Both the position numbers and the translations under genes were made by a program. A stretch of DNA of 64,000 bases from Alloalcanivorax profundimaris (GTDB lineage: Bacteria; Pseudomonadota; Gammaproteobacteria; Pseudomonadales; Alcanivoracaceae): the NCBI RefSeq assembly GCF_015265435.1, contig NZ_JABJWH010000036.1, forward strand, positions 248,001-312,000, read 5' to 3'. Position 1 is the first letter of the stretch. Every line of letters begins with the position of its first letter. The notes below the pieces were generated by a model that was not told the origin of the DNA, did not search any database, and saw only the letters and a program-made list of their open reading frames with translations. Below are positions 44,601-58,007 of the stretch, one piece after another.

Positions 44601-45997
44601 AGCAGGTTCTCGATCGGCAGCAGGCCGAAGAAGCGCGACGCCAGCCAGCGTGCCTTGGTGACCTGGGGTTCGCGGTGCGATTGCACCGGGCCCCGGGTGT
44701 CGCCGGCGCCCCAGGTCAGCCGCTGACGTTCGTCGAGGCTCACCCGGTAGCTGTTCTGCGGCGCCATGCCCTCCTCCACGAACGCCGCCACCCGGGCCGC
44801 CAGGGCCTCGGAGTTCACGTAGTAGCCCATTTCCGTGTTCAGGTTCGCCGAGCGCGGGTCCAGATTGAACGAGCCCACGAACAGTTCCCGGCGGTCCAGC
44901 ACCATGGCCTTGGTGTGCAACGCCGATTTCGAGCGGCCCGGTTTAAGGCGCGCCAGATGCTGGCCGGTGCGGGCGTTGGGCTGCAGTTCGTGGACCTCGA
45001 CGCCGGCCTCCACCAGCGCCCGGCGGTAATGGGCGTAGGCGGCGTGGGCGGCGATCACATCGTTGGTGGCCAGGCTGTTGGTGAGCAACCCGATGCGCGC
45101 GCCGCGACCGTGCAGATCGGCCAGGGTATCGACGAAGTCGTCGCCGGGAATGAAGTAACCCGCCTCGATCAGGATCTCGCGCAGGGAGCGTCGGCTGAGC
45201 AACTCCGCCAGCTGATCGCCCATGAGGCGCTGGGTGGCGCCCTTGGCCTTGTCCGGCGGGTCGAACAGCAGCGCCGCCGGCGCCTGGATCTGGCGCTGGT
45301 CGGCGGCCGCCACCGCCGCCTGGAAGCGCTCCAGATCCTGCTCGTAATGGTAGGGAAAGCCGTCCAGCCGGGCGCGCCAGGCCTGAAGCTCCTGCCAGAG
45401 CCGGTCGGCGTCCGCCTCCGAGCGGTGCTTGAGCCGGCGCAGGTGCACGGTGACGTCGCTGTTCCAGTAGCGGTCGAAGGCGGCGCGGGTTTCCTCGACG
45501 ATGGGCCCCCGGGCGTACAGATCCAGATCCCGGAAGTTGGCCTCCGGGTGGACGCCGAAGTAATGCTCGGAGATGTTGCGGCCGCCGACGATGGCGTGCT
45601 CGCCGTCGGCGATCCAGGCCTTGTTGTGCATGCGGTGATTGAGCCGGGGGGCATGGTAGAGCCATTGCACGAAATGCTTGTAGCGGCCCCGGAACGGATT
45701 GAACAGCCGCACCTCCACATTGGGGTGGGCATTGAGCGCCGCCCATTTCACGTCCCGGCCGAGCTGGTTGGCGTGGTCCAGCAGCAGGCGCACGCGCACT
45801 CCCCGGCGGGCCGCTTCCAGGGCCCGGTGGACCAGCAACTTGCCGACCGTGTCGTCGTCCCAGACGTAGTACTGCAGATCCAGAGTCTTTTCCGCCAACC
45901 GCGCGGTGGCGGCGCGCATCACGAAGGCTTCCTCGCTGTCGGCGAGCAGGCAGAAGCGGGAGTCGCGGACCCGGCTGCTCGGCGCGCCGGCGCTCAT
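44597..45997 (-). CDS. clsC: Phospholipase D-family cardiolipin synthase, ClsC-like
   Basis: Membrane-associated transferase of 466 residues with two HKD motifs: HNKAWIADGEHAIVGGRN (about 125-142) and HTKAMVLDRRELFVGSFNLD (about 375-394). It resembles ClsC (YmdC), which makes cardiolipin from phosphatidylglycerol and phosphatidylethanolamine, rather than ClsA, because no N-terminal membrane helices are seen. The frame is open to an ATG at 46054, but a strong AAGGGAG lies downstream of that ATG. The ATG at 45997 overlaps the stop of a 12-codon reading frame that uses this Shine-Dalgarno, so 45997 is preferred. It is convergent with the acyl-CoA ligase. Confidence 0.9.
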   Translation of the reverse strand: MSAGAPSSRVRDSRFCLLADSEEAFVMRAATARLAEKTLDLQYYVWDDDTVGKLLVHRALEAARRGVRVRLLLDHANQLGRDVKWAALNAHPNVEVRLFNPFRGRYKHFVQWLYHAPRLNHRMHNKAWIADGEHAIVGGRNISEHYFGVHPEANFRDLDLYARGPIVEETRAAFDRYWNSDVTVHLRRLKHRSEADADRLWQELQAWRARLDGFPYHYEQDLERFQAAVAAADQRQIQAPAALLFDPPDKAKGATQRLMGDQLAELLSRRSLREILIEAGYFIPGDDFVDTLADLHGRGARIGLLTNSLATNDVIAAHAAYAHYRRALVEAGVEVHELQPNARTGQHLARLKPGRSKSALHTKAMVLDRRELFVGSFNLDPRSANLNTEMGYYVNSEALAARVAAFVEEGMAPQNSYRVSLDERQRLTWGAGDTRGPVQSHREPQVTKARWLASRFFGLLPIENLL

Positions 45998-46032
45998 TGC
46001 TGTTTCAGGCTGTCGCGAATTTCCGTCGCCAT
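45994..46032 (-). CDS. Possible 12-residue leader peptide coupled to clsC
   Basis: MATEIRDSLKQQ is encoded behind AAGGGAG (46049-46043, 10-nt spacing). Its TGA overlaps the clsC ATG (ATGA). The arrangement suggests translational coupling. It may be fortuitous, since short frames are common. Confidence 0.3.
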   Translation of the reverse strand: MATEIRDSLKQQ

Positions 46033-46210
46033 ATATCGTCGTCTCCCTTGGCAACCCATAGCGGGCCAGAGTGGCATCTTAGCCCGGATCGGCGGCGCCC
46101 CGTAAACCCGTCTTGTCGCCATCTGCACGCGAATCGGCGCATACTTTCACCATCAACGCTGTAACACCGGCGCGGCCGGCGCATCCAAGCGCCAACCAAG
46201 GAGGTTCGTT

Positions 46211-47311
46211 ATGCGTATTGTCATCCTGACCCTGGCCTTGCTGGCCTCGCTGCCGGCGGCCGCCGCCCAGGCCACGGCGGTGTTCGCCGGCGGCTGCTTC
46301 TGGTGCACCGAATCCGATTTCGAGCACCTGGACGGCGTCTCCGAGGCGATCAGCGGCTACACCGGCGGCGAGCTCGCCGACCCCACCTATCAGCAGGTGT
46401 CCGCCGGCGGCACCGGCCACATCGAGGCGGTGAAGGTGATCTACGATCCGGAGGTGGTCAGCTACCGGAATCTGCTTGCCTGGTTCTGGCAACACATCGA
46501 CCCCACCGACCCGGACGGTCAGTTCATCGACCAGGGCAGCCAGTACCGCGGCGCCGTTTTCTATGATGGCGAGCGGCAGAAACGGCTCGCCGAAGCTTCG
46601 CGAAAGGCGCTGGCGGACAGCGACCGCTTCGACAAGCCCGTGGTCACCGGGATCCTGCCCCTGGGAACGTTCTACGAGGCCGAGGATTACCACCAGGATT
46701 ATTACAAGAAAAACCCGCTGCGTTATAAGTTCTACCGCTACAACTCGGGCCGCGACCAGTTCCTGGAAAAGCACTGGGACGACCCGGAGGCCCGGCCCTG
46801 GAAGCAGGCCATCGAGGAGGAGGAAGAGGAAGAGGAGTTCACCCTGGGGGCGCCCTGGGAAGGTCCGGACCGCTTCCACCGGCCCAGCAACAAGGTACTG
46901 CGCTCGATGATGACCGAGCGGGGCTATGAGGTGACCCGGGAGGACGACACCGAGCCGGCCTTCAATAACCCCTATCACGACCTGAAGAAGGACGGCCTCT
47001 ATGTGGACGCGATCAGCGGCGAACCGCTGTTCTCTTCCACGGATAAGTTCGATTCCGGCACCGGCTGGCCCAGCTTCACCAAGCCGATCAACGACGACAT
47101 GGTGACCCTGCACGAGGACAATCTGCTGTGGATCACGCGCACCGAGGTGCGCAGCCGGTACGCGGATTCCCACCTGGGCCATGTGTTCGACGACGGCCCG
47201 GCGCCCACCGGCAAGCGCTGGTGCATGAACTCGGCCGCGATGCAGTTCATCCCCAAGGAGAAGATGAAGGCGCTGGGCTACGGCGACTACCTGTACCTGT
47301 TCAAGGAGTAA
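46211..47311 (+). CDS. msrAB: Bifunctional methionine sulfoxide reductase MsrAB, exported
   Basis: Periplasmic repair enzyme of 366 residues that reduces both stereoisomers of methionine sulfoxide. A signal peptide (about 1-19, ending PAAAA) is followed by MsrA with the catalytic GGCFWC (Cys 29) and HIDPTDPDGQFIDQG-SQYR blocks. A Glu-rich linker (about 201-211, eight Glu in a row) and MsrB with SGTGWPSF, HLGHVFDDGP and RWCMNSAAMQF (catalytic Cys 338) follow. The MsrB part lacks the two CxxC zinc motifs of many MsrB proteins (ISGEPLFSS is present instead). AAGGAGG precedes the ATG. It is convergent with glmS. Confidence 0.96.
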   Translation: MRIVILTLALLASLPAAAAQATAVFAGGCFWCTESDFEHLDGVSEAISGYTGGELADPTYQQVSAGGTGHIEAVKVIYDPEVVSYRNLLAWFWQHIDPTDPDGQFIDQGSQYRGAVFYDGERQKRLAEASRKALADSDRFDKPVVTGILPLGTFYEAEDYHQDYYKKNPLRYKFYRYNSGRDQFLEKHWDDPEARPWKQAIEEEEEEEEFTLGAPWEGPDRFHRPSNKVLRSMMTERGYEVTREDDTEPAFNNPYHDLKKDGLYVDAISGEPLFSSTDKFDSGTGWPSFTKPINDDMVTLHEDNLLWITRTEVRSRYADSHLGHVFDDGPAPTGKRWCMNSAAMQFIPKEKMKALGYGDYLYLFKE

Positions 47312-47331
47312 TCATCGTCCCGGCCCGGGGG

Positions 47332-49164
47332 TTATTCCACGGTCACCGACTTGGCCAGGTTGCGGGGCTGGTCCACGTCGGTGCCGCGCAGTACCGCCAC
47401 GTGGTAGCTGAGCAGCTGCAACGGCACGGTGTAAACGATGGGCGCGATGATCTCCGGCACCGCCGGCAGGTGCAGTACATGGATGCCCTCGCCGTCGGAC
47501 ACGCGGGCGTGCTTGTCGGCGAACAGGTAGAGCTCGCCGCCCCGGGCGCGCACTTCCTGCAGGTTGGACTTGAGCTTTTCCAGCAGCTCGTCGTTGGGGG
47601 CCACCGCCACCACCGGCATTTCCTTGTCCACCAGGGCCAGCGGGCCGTGCTTGAGCTCGCCGGCGGGGTAGGCCTCGGCGTGGATGTAGGAAATTTCCTT
47701 GAGCTTGAGGGCGCCTTCCATGGCCACCGGGAACTGCACGCCCCGGCCCAGAAAGAGGGTGTGGTTCTTTTCCACGAACGCCCGGGACAGGGCCTCGATG
47801 GGCTTGTCCAGGGCGGCGGCCTGTTCAATCAGGTTGGGCAACTGGCGCAACTCGCCGAGAATCGTCTCGATGCGTTCGTCGCCCAGGCCGTGGCGGCGGC
47901 CCAGGGCCAGCACCAGCATCATCAGGCCGGCCAGCTGGGTGGTGAACGCCTTGGTGGAGGCGACACCGATTTCCGGGCCGGCCTTGGTCAGGAAGGTGAG
48001 TTCGGATTCGCGCACCAGGGATGAGCCGTCCACGTTGCAGATCGCCAGACGACCCACGTAATTGTCGGAACGGGTGTCGCGCAGGGCGGCCAGGGTGTCG
48101 GCGGTTTCCCCGCTCTGGGAGATGGTCACGAACAGGGTGCCCGCCGGCACCACGTGCCGGCGATAGCGGAACTCGCTGGCCACTTCCACCTGGCAGGGAA
48201 TGCCGGCCAGGGCCTCCAGCCAGTACCGGGCCACCATGCCGGCGTGGTAGCTGGTGCCGCAGGCAACGATCTGCACCGTCCTGACCCGGTCGAAGATGGC
48301 CTCGGCGCGGTCGCCGAAGGCGGCGCTGACCGCGTCCGGAGAATCGATGCGGTCCTGCAGGGTGCGCTGGATGGCCGCCGGCTGCTCGAAGATTTCCTTC
48401 TGCATGAAGTGCCGGTATTCGCCTTTCTCCACGTCCTCATGGGCGCCGTCGAATTCGTGCACTTCCCGTTCCACCGGGTTGCCGGCCACATCGGTGATGC
48501 CGACCCGGTCCACGGTGAGCTCCACCAGGTCCCCTTCCTCCAGGAAGATGAAGCGGTTGGTCACCGGCAGCAGCGCCAGCTGGTCGGAGGCCACGTAGTT
48601 CTCGTCGATGCCCAGGCCCACCACCAGGGGCGAACCGGAACGCACCGCCACCAACCGGTCCGGCTCGCGCTGATCCACCACGCCCAGGGCATAGGCGCCG
48701 TGCAGCTGCTTCACCGCCTTTTGCACCGCGCGCTTCAGGTCGCCGCCGGTTTCCTCCAGGGTGCGGTGCACCAGGTGAGCGATCACCTCGGTGTCGGTTT
48801 GCGACTGGAACTGGTAACCCTGGCCTTCCAGTTCGTCCTTGAGTTCCTGGAAGTTCTCGATGATGCCGTTGTGCACCACGGCCAGGCCGTCGCCGGACTG
48901 GTGCGGGTGGGCGTTGGCCTCGGAGGGCCGGCCGTGGGTGGCCCAGCGGGTGTGGGCGATGCCCAGGAAACCGGCGGCGTTCTGCTCGCGCACCGCCTCT
49001 TCCAGGGCGGCCACCTTGCCCTGGCGGCGTACCCGCTGCAGGCCGTTGGCGTTGACCAGCGCCACGCCGGCGCTGTCGTAGCCACGGTATTCGAGGCGCT
49101 TGAGGCCGGTGATCAGGATATTGGTGACATTACGCTGGGCGATGGCGCCGACGATTCCGCACAT
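47332..49164 (-). CDS. glmS: Glutamine-fructose-6-phosphate aminotransferase (isomerising)
   Basis: Makes glucosamine-6-phosphate from fructose-6-phosphate and glutamine, the first step of UDP-GlcNAc synthesis for peptidoglycan and LPS. It has 610 residues (E. coli 609). After the initiator Met comes Cys 2 ([11 protein letters not shown]), the glutaminase nucleophile. RWATHG and HNGIIEN follow, then two SIS domains with CGTSYHAG and SQSGETADT, and the C-terminal AKSVTVE. The frame is open to 49224, but MCGIVG at 49164 with AGGAAAGG upstream is required for catalysis. It lies 28 bp after glmU in the same operon. Confidence 0.97.
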   Translation of the reverse strand: MCGIVGAIAQRNVTNILITGLKRLEYRGYDSAGVALVNANGLQRVRRQGKVAALEEAVREQNAAGFLGIAHTRWATHGRPSEANAHPHQSGDGLAVVHNGIIENFQELKDELEGQGYQFQSQTDTEVIAHLVHRTLEETGGDLKRAVQKAVKQLHGAYALGVVDQREPDRLVAVRSGSPLVVGLGIDENYVASDQLALLPVTNRFIFLEEGDLVELTVDRVGITDVAGNPVEREVHEFDGAHEDVEKGEYRHFMQKEIFEQPAAIQRTLQDRIDSPDAVSAAFGDRAEAIFDRVRTVQIVACGTSYHAGMVARYWLEALAGIPCQVEVASEFRYRRHVVPAGTLFVTISQSGETADTLAALRDTRSDNYVGRLAICNVDGSSLVRESELTFLTKAGPEIGVASTKAFTTQLAGLMMLVLALGRRHGLGDERIETILGELRQLPNLIEQAAALDKPIEALSRAFVEKNHTLFLGRGVQFPVAMEGALKLKEISYIHAEAYPAGELKHGPLALVDKEMPVVAVAPNDELLEKLKSNLQEVRARGGELYLFADKHARVSDGEGIHVLHLPAVPEIIAPIVYTVPLQLLSYHVAVLRGTDVDQPRNLAKSVTVE

Positions 49165-49192
49165 GGACCTTTCCTTTTCCTTCGCCGAAACC

Positions 49193-50551
49193 CTACTTCT
49201 TGGTGGGGCGCGGCCAGTTTTCAATGTTGCGCTGTTGGCCGCGCGCCACGGCGAGCCCGTTGCCGGGCACGTCCTTGGTGATCACGCTGCCGGCGCCCAC
49301 GGTGGCGTTCTCGCCCACCGTCACCGGCGCCACCAGGGAGCTGTTGGAGCCGATGAAGACGCCGTCCTTGAGCACGGTCTGGAATTTGTTGGCGCCGTCG
49401 TAGTTGCAGGTGATGGTGCCCGCGCCCACGTTCACGTCCTTGCCGACGCGGCTGTCGCCGATGTAGGTCAGATGATTGACCTTGGACCCTTCGCCGATGG
49501 AGGACTTCTTGGTTTCCACGAAGTTGCCGATCTTGGCCTTGGCGGCAAGCTCCGTGCCCGGGCGCAGGCGCGCGAAGGGGCCCACCTGGCAGTGGTCGCC
49601 CACGGTGGCGCCGTCGATGATCGAGTGCGGCTCCACCACCACGCCGGCACCAAGGTCGGCGTCACGTATCACGCAGTGGGCGCCGATGCGCGCCCCCGGG
49701 CCGATTGAAACCCGGCCTTCCAGAATCACGTTCACGTCCAGGATCACGTCGCTGGCCACGTCCGCCTGGCCGCGAATGTCCAGACGGGCCGGGTCGAGCA
49801 CGGTGACGCCTTCGCGCATCAGCGCCTCGGCGCGCACGCCCTGGTAGACCCGCTCCAGACGCGCCAGCTGCACCCGGTCGTTAACACCGTCCACCTCCCA
49901 GGGATGGTCCGGCTGGTCCACGGCGATGTCCATGCCAGCGTCCACCGCCATGGCGATCAGATCGGTGAGATAGTATTCGCCCTGGGCGTTGCGGTTGGAC
50001 AGGCGCGGCAGGCTGTCGTTAAGGAAGCGACGGGTGCAGGCGAGGATGCCGGTGTTGATTTCGCGGATGCCTTTTTCCTCGTCGCTGGCGTCCTTCTGTT
50101 CGACGATGCGCAGGACCCGGCCGTCGGCACCGCGCACCACGCGGCCGTAGCCGGCGGGGTCCTGCAATTCCAGGGTCATCAGCGCCAGGCTCTGGTCGTT
50201 GACCCGGCCCACGAAGCGGCGCAGGGTCTCCGGCCGGATCAACGGCACGTCGCCGTAGAGCACCAGCACCACGTCCTCGTCCAGATAAGGGAGGGCCTGG
50301 GCCACCGCATGGCCGGTGCCAAGCTGTTCGGCCTGTTCCGCCCATCGCAGCCGCTCGCCGGTGACCGCCTCGCGGACCCGGTCGCCTCCGTGGCCGTAGA
50401 CGATCACGGTGTTGGCCGGCGACAGGGCGCCGGCGGCGTCCACCACGTGCTGGACCATGGGCCGCCCGGCGATCGGGTGCAGCACCTTGGGCAGCTCGGA
50501 TTTCATGCGGGTTCCCTTGCCCGCGGCGAGAATCACAACCGCTAAACTCAT
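49193..50551 (-). CDS. glmU: Bifunctional UDP-N-acetylglucosamine pyrophosphorylase / glucosamine-1-phosphate acetyltransferase
   Basis: Cytosolic enzyme of 452 residues for the last two steps of UDP-GlcNAc synthesis. The N-terminal uridyltransferase shows [11 protein letters not shown] (about 8-18) and VLYGDVPLI; the C-terminal left-handed beta-helix shows repeated hexapeptides and the acetyl-CoA region [20 protein letters not shown]. The length matches E. coli (456). It sits between the atp operon terminator and glmS, in the conserved order atpC-glmU-glmS. Confidence 0.97.
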   Translation of the reverse strand: MSLAVVILAAGKGTRMKSELPKVLHPIAGRPMVQHVVDAAGALSPANTVIVYGHGGDRVREAVTGERLRWAEQAEQLGTGHAVAQALPYLDEDVVLVLYGDVPLIRPETLRRFVGRVNDQSLALMTLELQDPAGYGRVVRGADGRVLRIVEQKDASDEEKGIREINTGILACTRRFLNDSLPRLSNRNAQGEYYLTDLIAMAVDAGMDIAVDQPDHPWEVDGVNDRVQLARLERVYQGVRAEALMREGVTVLDPARLDIRGQADVASDVILDVNVILEGRVSIGPGARIGAHCVIRDADLGAGVVVEPHSIIDGATVGDHCQVGPFARLRPGTELAAKAKIGNFVETKKSSIGEGSKVNHLTYIGDSRVGKDVNVGAGTITCNYDGANKFQTVLKDGVFIGSNSSLVAPVTVGENATVGAGSVITKDVPGNGLAVARGQQRNIENWPRPTKK

Positions 50552-50610
50552 ACTCCGTTCCCTTGAGTCCTGTTGCCTCCGAAGATACGGCGCTCATCAT
50601 AACGCAAGAA

Positions 50611-50640
50611 ACGAAAAAGGGCGGCCCGAAGCCACCCTTT
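50611..50640 (-). terminator. Intrinsic terminator of the atp operon
   Basis: On the minus strand, GGGTGGC (50637-50631), a 5-nt TTCGG loop and GCCGCCC (50625-50619) pair with one G-U, followed by TTTTT. It lies between atpC and glmU. Confidence 0.88.
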
Positions 50641-50668
50641 ATTCGTCGTTCCGCTATCCGGCCCGGCG

Positions 50669-51094
50669 TTACCGCTTGGCCATCTTCTTGATTTGCTCGA
50701 TGGTACGCAGCCGGGCCGTGGCCTCGGCCAGCGCCGCGGCGGCACGGGTGTAGTCCATCTCGGCGCTCTTGCCTTCGAGAGCTTCCTTGGCGTGCTGCTT
50801 GGCGCGCTCCGCCTCGGCTTCGTCCATATCCTGGGCGCGCTCGGCGGTGTCCGCCAGCACGGTAACCAGTTTCGGCTGCACTTCCAGGAAGCCGCCGGAG
50901 ACGTAGAACACCTGCTCGTCGCCGTTTTGCGTCTTCACGCGTACCGGGCCGGGCTTGAGGCGGGTCAGCAGCGGAGCGTGCCCGGGCATCACGCCCAGGT
51001 CACCTTCCACGCCAGCGGCCACTACCATTTCCACCAGGCCGGAATAGAGCTGTCTTTCGGCACTAACAATGTCGCAATGCACGGTCATCGCCAT
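50669..51094 (-). CDS. atpC: ATP synthase F1 epsilon subunit
   Basis: Central-stalk subunit of F1, 141 residues. The beta-sandwich domain ([46 protein letters not shown]) is followed by the two-helix C-terminal domain that can inhibit ATP hydrolysis. Last gene of the operon, 21 bp after atpD, before an intrinsic terminator. Confidence 0.97.
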   Translation of the reverse strand: MAMTVHCDIVSAERQLYSGLVEMVVAAGVEGDLGVMPGHAPLLTRLKPGPVRVKTQNGDEQVFYVSGGFLEVQPKLVTVLADTAERAQDMDEAEAERAKQHAKEALEGKSAEMDYTRAAAALAEATARLRTIEQIKKMAKR

Positions 51095-51115
51095 CTGGGT
51101 TCCTCCCCGCGCAGG

Positions 51116-52513
<1,398 letters not shown>

Positions 52514-52550
52514 TTAACTTGCGTTTCTCGCCGCTTGCTTTCGCACACCC

Positions 52551-53411
52551 TTATACAGCGGCGGCACCACCAACGATTTCGGAAATTTCCTGCGTAATGG
52601 CAGCCTGGCGCGCCTTGTTGTACACCAGTTGGAGATCGCTGATGATCTCGCCGGCGTTGTCGCTGGCGGCCTTCATCGCCACCATCCGCGCGGCCTGTTC
52701 GCAGGCATTGTTCTCAACCACGCCCTGATAGACCTGGGACTCGATGAACCGCACCAGCAGCTCGTCGAGCAACTCCTTGGGCGCTGGCTCGTAGATGTAG
52801 TCCCAGTGACGCTTGAGCTCCTCGTCCTCGCCCTGTTCCAGGGGCAGCAGGCGGATGGTCTTGGGCTTCTGCGTCATGGTGTTAACGAACTCGTTGTACA
52901 CGATGTACAGACGGTCGATCTCACCGTTTTCGTAGGCGTCCAGCATCACCTTGATGGACCCGATCAGATCGCTCAGGTGAGGCGCGTCGCCGAGGCCGTT
53001 CACCGACGCCTCGACATTGCCGCCGACACTTCTGAAAAAGGCCAGCCCCTTGGAGCCCACCACGCAGTGCTGGACCTTGGCGCCCTTTTCTTCCCACTCA
53101 CGGGCGTCCTTAACCACGCTTTTCAGCAGGTTCACGTTCAGGCCGCCGGCCAGCCCCCGATCGGAGGTGACCACGATGTACCCGACGTTCTTGACGTCCC
53201 GTTCCTGCAGGTAGATGTGCCGGTATTCCAGATCAGCATTGGCAAGATGGGCGACCACCTGACGCATGCGGGTCGCGTAAGGCTTGCTCGCCTCCATGCG
53301 CTCCTGCGCCTTGCGCATCTTGCTGGCCGCCACCATTTCCATCGCACGGGTGATTTTCTTCGTGCTCTGGACGCTGGCGATCTTGCCCTTGATCTCTTTA
53401 CCGCTAGCCAT
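52551..53411 (-). CDS. atpG: ATP synthase F1 gamma subunit
   Basis: Rotor shaft subunit, 286 residues. The N-terminal coiled-coil helix carries [30 protein letters not shown], the central domain [12 protein letters not shown], and the C-terminal helix [17 protein letters not shown], all standard for the family. It lies 23 bp after atpA in the operon. Confidence 0.97.
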   Translation of the reverse strand: MASGKEIKGKIASVQSTKKITRAMEMVAASKMRKAQERMEASKPYATRMRQVVAHLANADLEYRHIYLQERDVKNVGYIVVTSDRGLAGGLNVNLLKSVVKDAREWEEKGAKVQHCVVGSKGLAFFRSVGGNVEASVNGLGDAPHLSDLIGSIKVMLDAYENGEIDRLYIVYNEFVNTMTQKPKTIRLLPLEQGEDEELKRHWDYIYEPAPKELLDELLVRFIESQVYQGVVENNACEQAARMVAMKAASDNAGEIISDLQLVYNKARQAAITQEISEIVGGAAAV

Positions 53412-53434
53412 AGGACTGATCCTTTCTCAGCGAA

Positions 53435-54979
<1,545 letters not shown>

Positions 54980-54995
54980 CTCTAATCCCTCAAAC

Positions 54996-55532
54996 TCAAG
55001 AGTTCAGTTGCTCTGCCAGACGATCGAGTCGGCCTCGCACACTGCCATCAATTACGGTATCGCCGGCTCGCACAAGCACGCCACCAATGAGTGACTCGTC
55101 CACGGCGGTGGACACCTGCACCTCCTGGCCCAGGCGCTGCTTGAGCGCCGCCACCAGCTTCTCGGTTTCGGCGTCATCGAGCTCGAACGCGGCGATCAGT
55201 TCCACATCGGTGATGCGCTGATCGGCGGCCAGCAGCTCGTGAAACAACACCCGGACGGTGGGCAACAGCGCCAGGCGCTTGTTGGCCGCCAACTGGGTGA
55301 TGAAATTACGAGCGCCTTCGCTGAGCTCGTCGCCGCAGACCTCAATGAACGCCTCGGCCTGCTGGGCACGGTCCAGCTCGGGCTGGTCCAGGTAGGCGCG
55401 CATGTCGGCGTCCTGCGCCACTGCCGCCGCCAGACCCAGCATCTGTTCCCATTCCGCCAGGCCATTCTGTTCCTTCGCGAACAGAAACGCGGCCTTGGCG
55501 TAGGGACGTGCGATGGTGGTCAATTCAGCCAT
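54996..55532 (-). CDS. atpH: ATP synthase F1 delta subunit
   Basis: Peripheral-stalk subunit linking F1 to the b subunits, 178 residues. The N-terminal helical domain begins with the family pattern [16 protein letters not shown], and the C-terminal domain with [28 protein letters not shown] and [25 protein letters not shown]. Length and position are as in other gammaproteobacteria. Confidence 0.97.
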   Translation of the reverse strand: MAELTTIARPYAKAAFLFAKEQNGLAEWEQMLGLAAAVAQDADMRAYLDQPELDRAQQAEAFIEVCGDELSEGARNFITQLAANKRLALLPTVRVLFHELLAADQRITDVELIAAFELDDAETEKLVAALKQRLGQEVQVSTAVDESLIGGVLVRAGDTVIDGSVRGRLDRLAEQLNS

Positions 55533-55551
55533 GGGGTGCCATCCCTATCAC

Positions 55552-56022
55552 TCAGAGTTGAGCCGCCAGGTCATCAAGCAGCTGCTTGTGACTGTCGCGG
55601 TTTACTTCGCGTGCCAGCACTTGTTCGGCGCCACTCAATGCCAGAGCGGACACCTCTTTACGCAGCTCTTCGCGGGCGCGGTTGATTTCCTGATCGATTT
55701 CGGACTGAGCCTTGGCGATCAGGCGCTCGCCCTCGACGCGGGCCTGGTCCTTGGCTTCCTCGACGATCTGGTTGGCGCGCTTGTTGGCCTGCTCGATGAT
55801 CTCGGCGGCCTTGTCCTTCGCGTCCTTGAGATTGGCGGATGCCTTTTCCTGCGCCAGTTCCAGATCGCGCTCCGCGCGATCGGCGGCACTCAGACCCTCG
55901 GCAATCTTCTGCTTACGCTCGTCCAGGGCCCGGGAAATGGGCGGCCAGACGAACTTCATGCAGAAGGCGACGAACAGAATGAACCAGATGGCCTGGCCAA
56001 TTAGTGTCGCATTAATGTTCAT
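55552..56022 (-). CDS. atpF: ATP synthase Fo b subunit
   Basis: Peripheral-stalk subunit, 156 residues (E. coli 156). One N-terminal membrane helix ([20 protein letters not shown]) and a long charged coiled coil, rich in Ala, Glu, Lys and Arg, forming the dimeric stalk. It lies 19 bp before atpH and 58 bp after atpE. Confidence 0.97.
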   Translation of the reverse strand: MNINATLIGQAIWFILFVAFCMKFVWPPISRALDERKQKIAEGLSAADRAERDLELAQEKASANLKDAKDKAAEIIEQANKRANQIVEEAKDQARVEGERLIAKAQSEIDQEINRAREELRKEVSALALSGAEQVLAREVNRDSHKQLLDDLAAQL

Positions 56023-56080
56023 GCCAACACCTCAGCATTACGTAGATTTCCCTGAACCGGGGCTCGGTTTGAATCGCGTC

Positions 56081-57280
<1,200 letters not shown>

Positions 57281-57709
57281 CTAGTCGTCTTGACCGTCCG
57301 GCCCCGTTCCCAGGCGCCGGTCCAGGCGCGCGACCTGGACCCAGCCGGCGATCTGCGCCAGCAGAAAGCCGAGAAACAGAACCACTACATGTGTCAACTC
57401 GCGCAGCCCCGGCACCTTCGCGAAGGTGAGGCCGAACAGCGCCAGCATGATCACCACCTTGCCGGCCTCGGCCCGCAGGGCGGCGCCCGCCATCCGCTCA
57501 GGCGCGCGATTGCCCGGGTGCAGCCACACTTGGAAGCCACCCCAGGCGTATGCGATCAGGCTGATGATGCCGCCCCAGGCGGCCGCGAGGCCGAGGCTGG
57601 CGCCGGCAAGGACGGTAACCAGAGCGGCGAATAAAATCGCGCTGCTGATTTGGGCGCGCATCAACCCCCAGAACAAGGTTCTGCGGGCTCGCTCATCAAA
57701 ATTGGCCAC
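57281..57709 (-). CDS. atpI: ATP synthase assembly protein AtpI
   Basis: Small inner-membrane protein, 142 residues with four predicted helices, proposed to help assemble the c-ring and found first in atp operons. It shows the short GGIISLIAYAWGGFQVW segment and the AGKVVIMLALFGLTF helix typical of the family. It follows a near-consensus promoter with a leader of about 75 nt. Confidence 0.92.
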   Translation of the reverse strand: MANFDERARRTLFWGLMRAQISSAILFAALVTVLAGASLGLAAAWGGIISLIAYAWGGFQVWLHPGNRAPERMAGAALRAEAGKVVIMLALFGLTFAKVPGLRELTHVVVLFLGFLLAQIAGWVQVARLDRRLGTGPDGQDD

Positions 57710-57790
57710 CGTGCTCCCGTGTTTCGCTGCTGACGCCGCCGGAGCGTGTCAGGAGAAGGTCGCGGGTACCCCCTGATCTTTGGCGCGGGA

Positions 57791-57819
57791 AGTATATGGG
57801 GAAGGTATACCGGTATCAA
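57791..57819 (-). promoter_or_regulatory. Near-consensus sigma70 promoter of the atp operon
   Basis: On the minus strand, TTGATA (57819-57814), exactly 17 bp, then TATACT (57796-57791). Both hexamers match the consensus at five of six positions. Transcription should begin about 57784 and run through atpIBEFHAGDC. Confidence 0.85.
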
Positions 57820-57908
57820 CCGGCGCAGGCCGATTGTTTGACCCGAAAGGACCGGAATCAGCGCAAAATTTGAACAGACGCTCTTTTCTATACAAAAGAA
57901 CGTTTTTT

Positions 57909-57949
57909 GTGGTCGGAGATGGCGGCTATTGATACGCCTCTCCGACCAC
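57909..57949. other. Long stem-loop between parB and atpI
   Basis: GTGGTCGGAGA (57909-57919) pairs with 57939-57949, and GGCG (57921-57924) pairs with CGCC (57935-57938), giving a 15-bp stem with one bulged base and a 10-nt loop. On the minus strand it is followed by A rather than T, so it is not a standard intrinsic terminator for parB. Confidence 0.6.
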
Positions 57950-58007
57950 TGCGTCAAGCGGGTTGATTAATGCGCAAGGGAAAACGTCCATCCCATGGGA
58001 CGAGACG

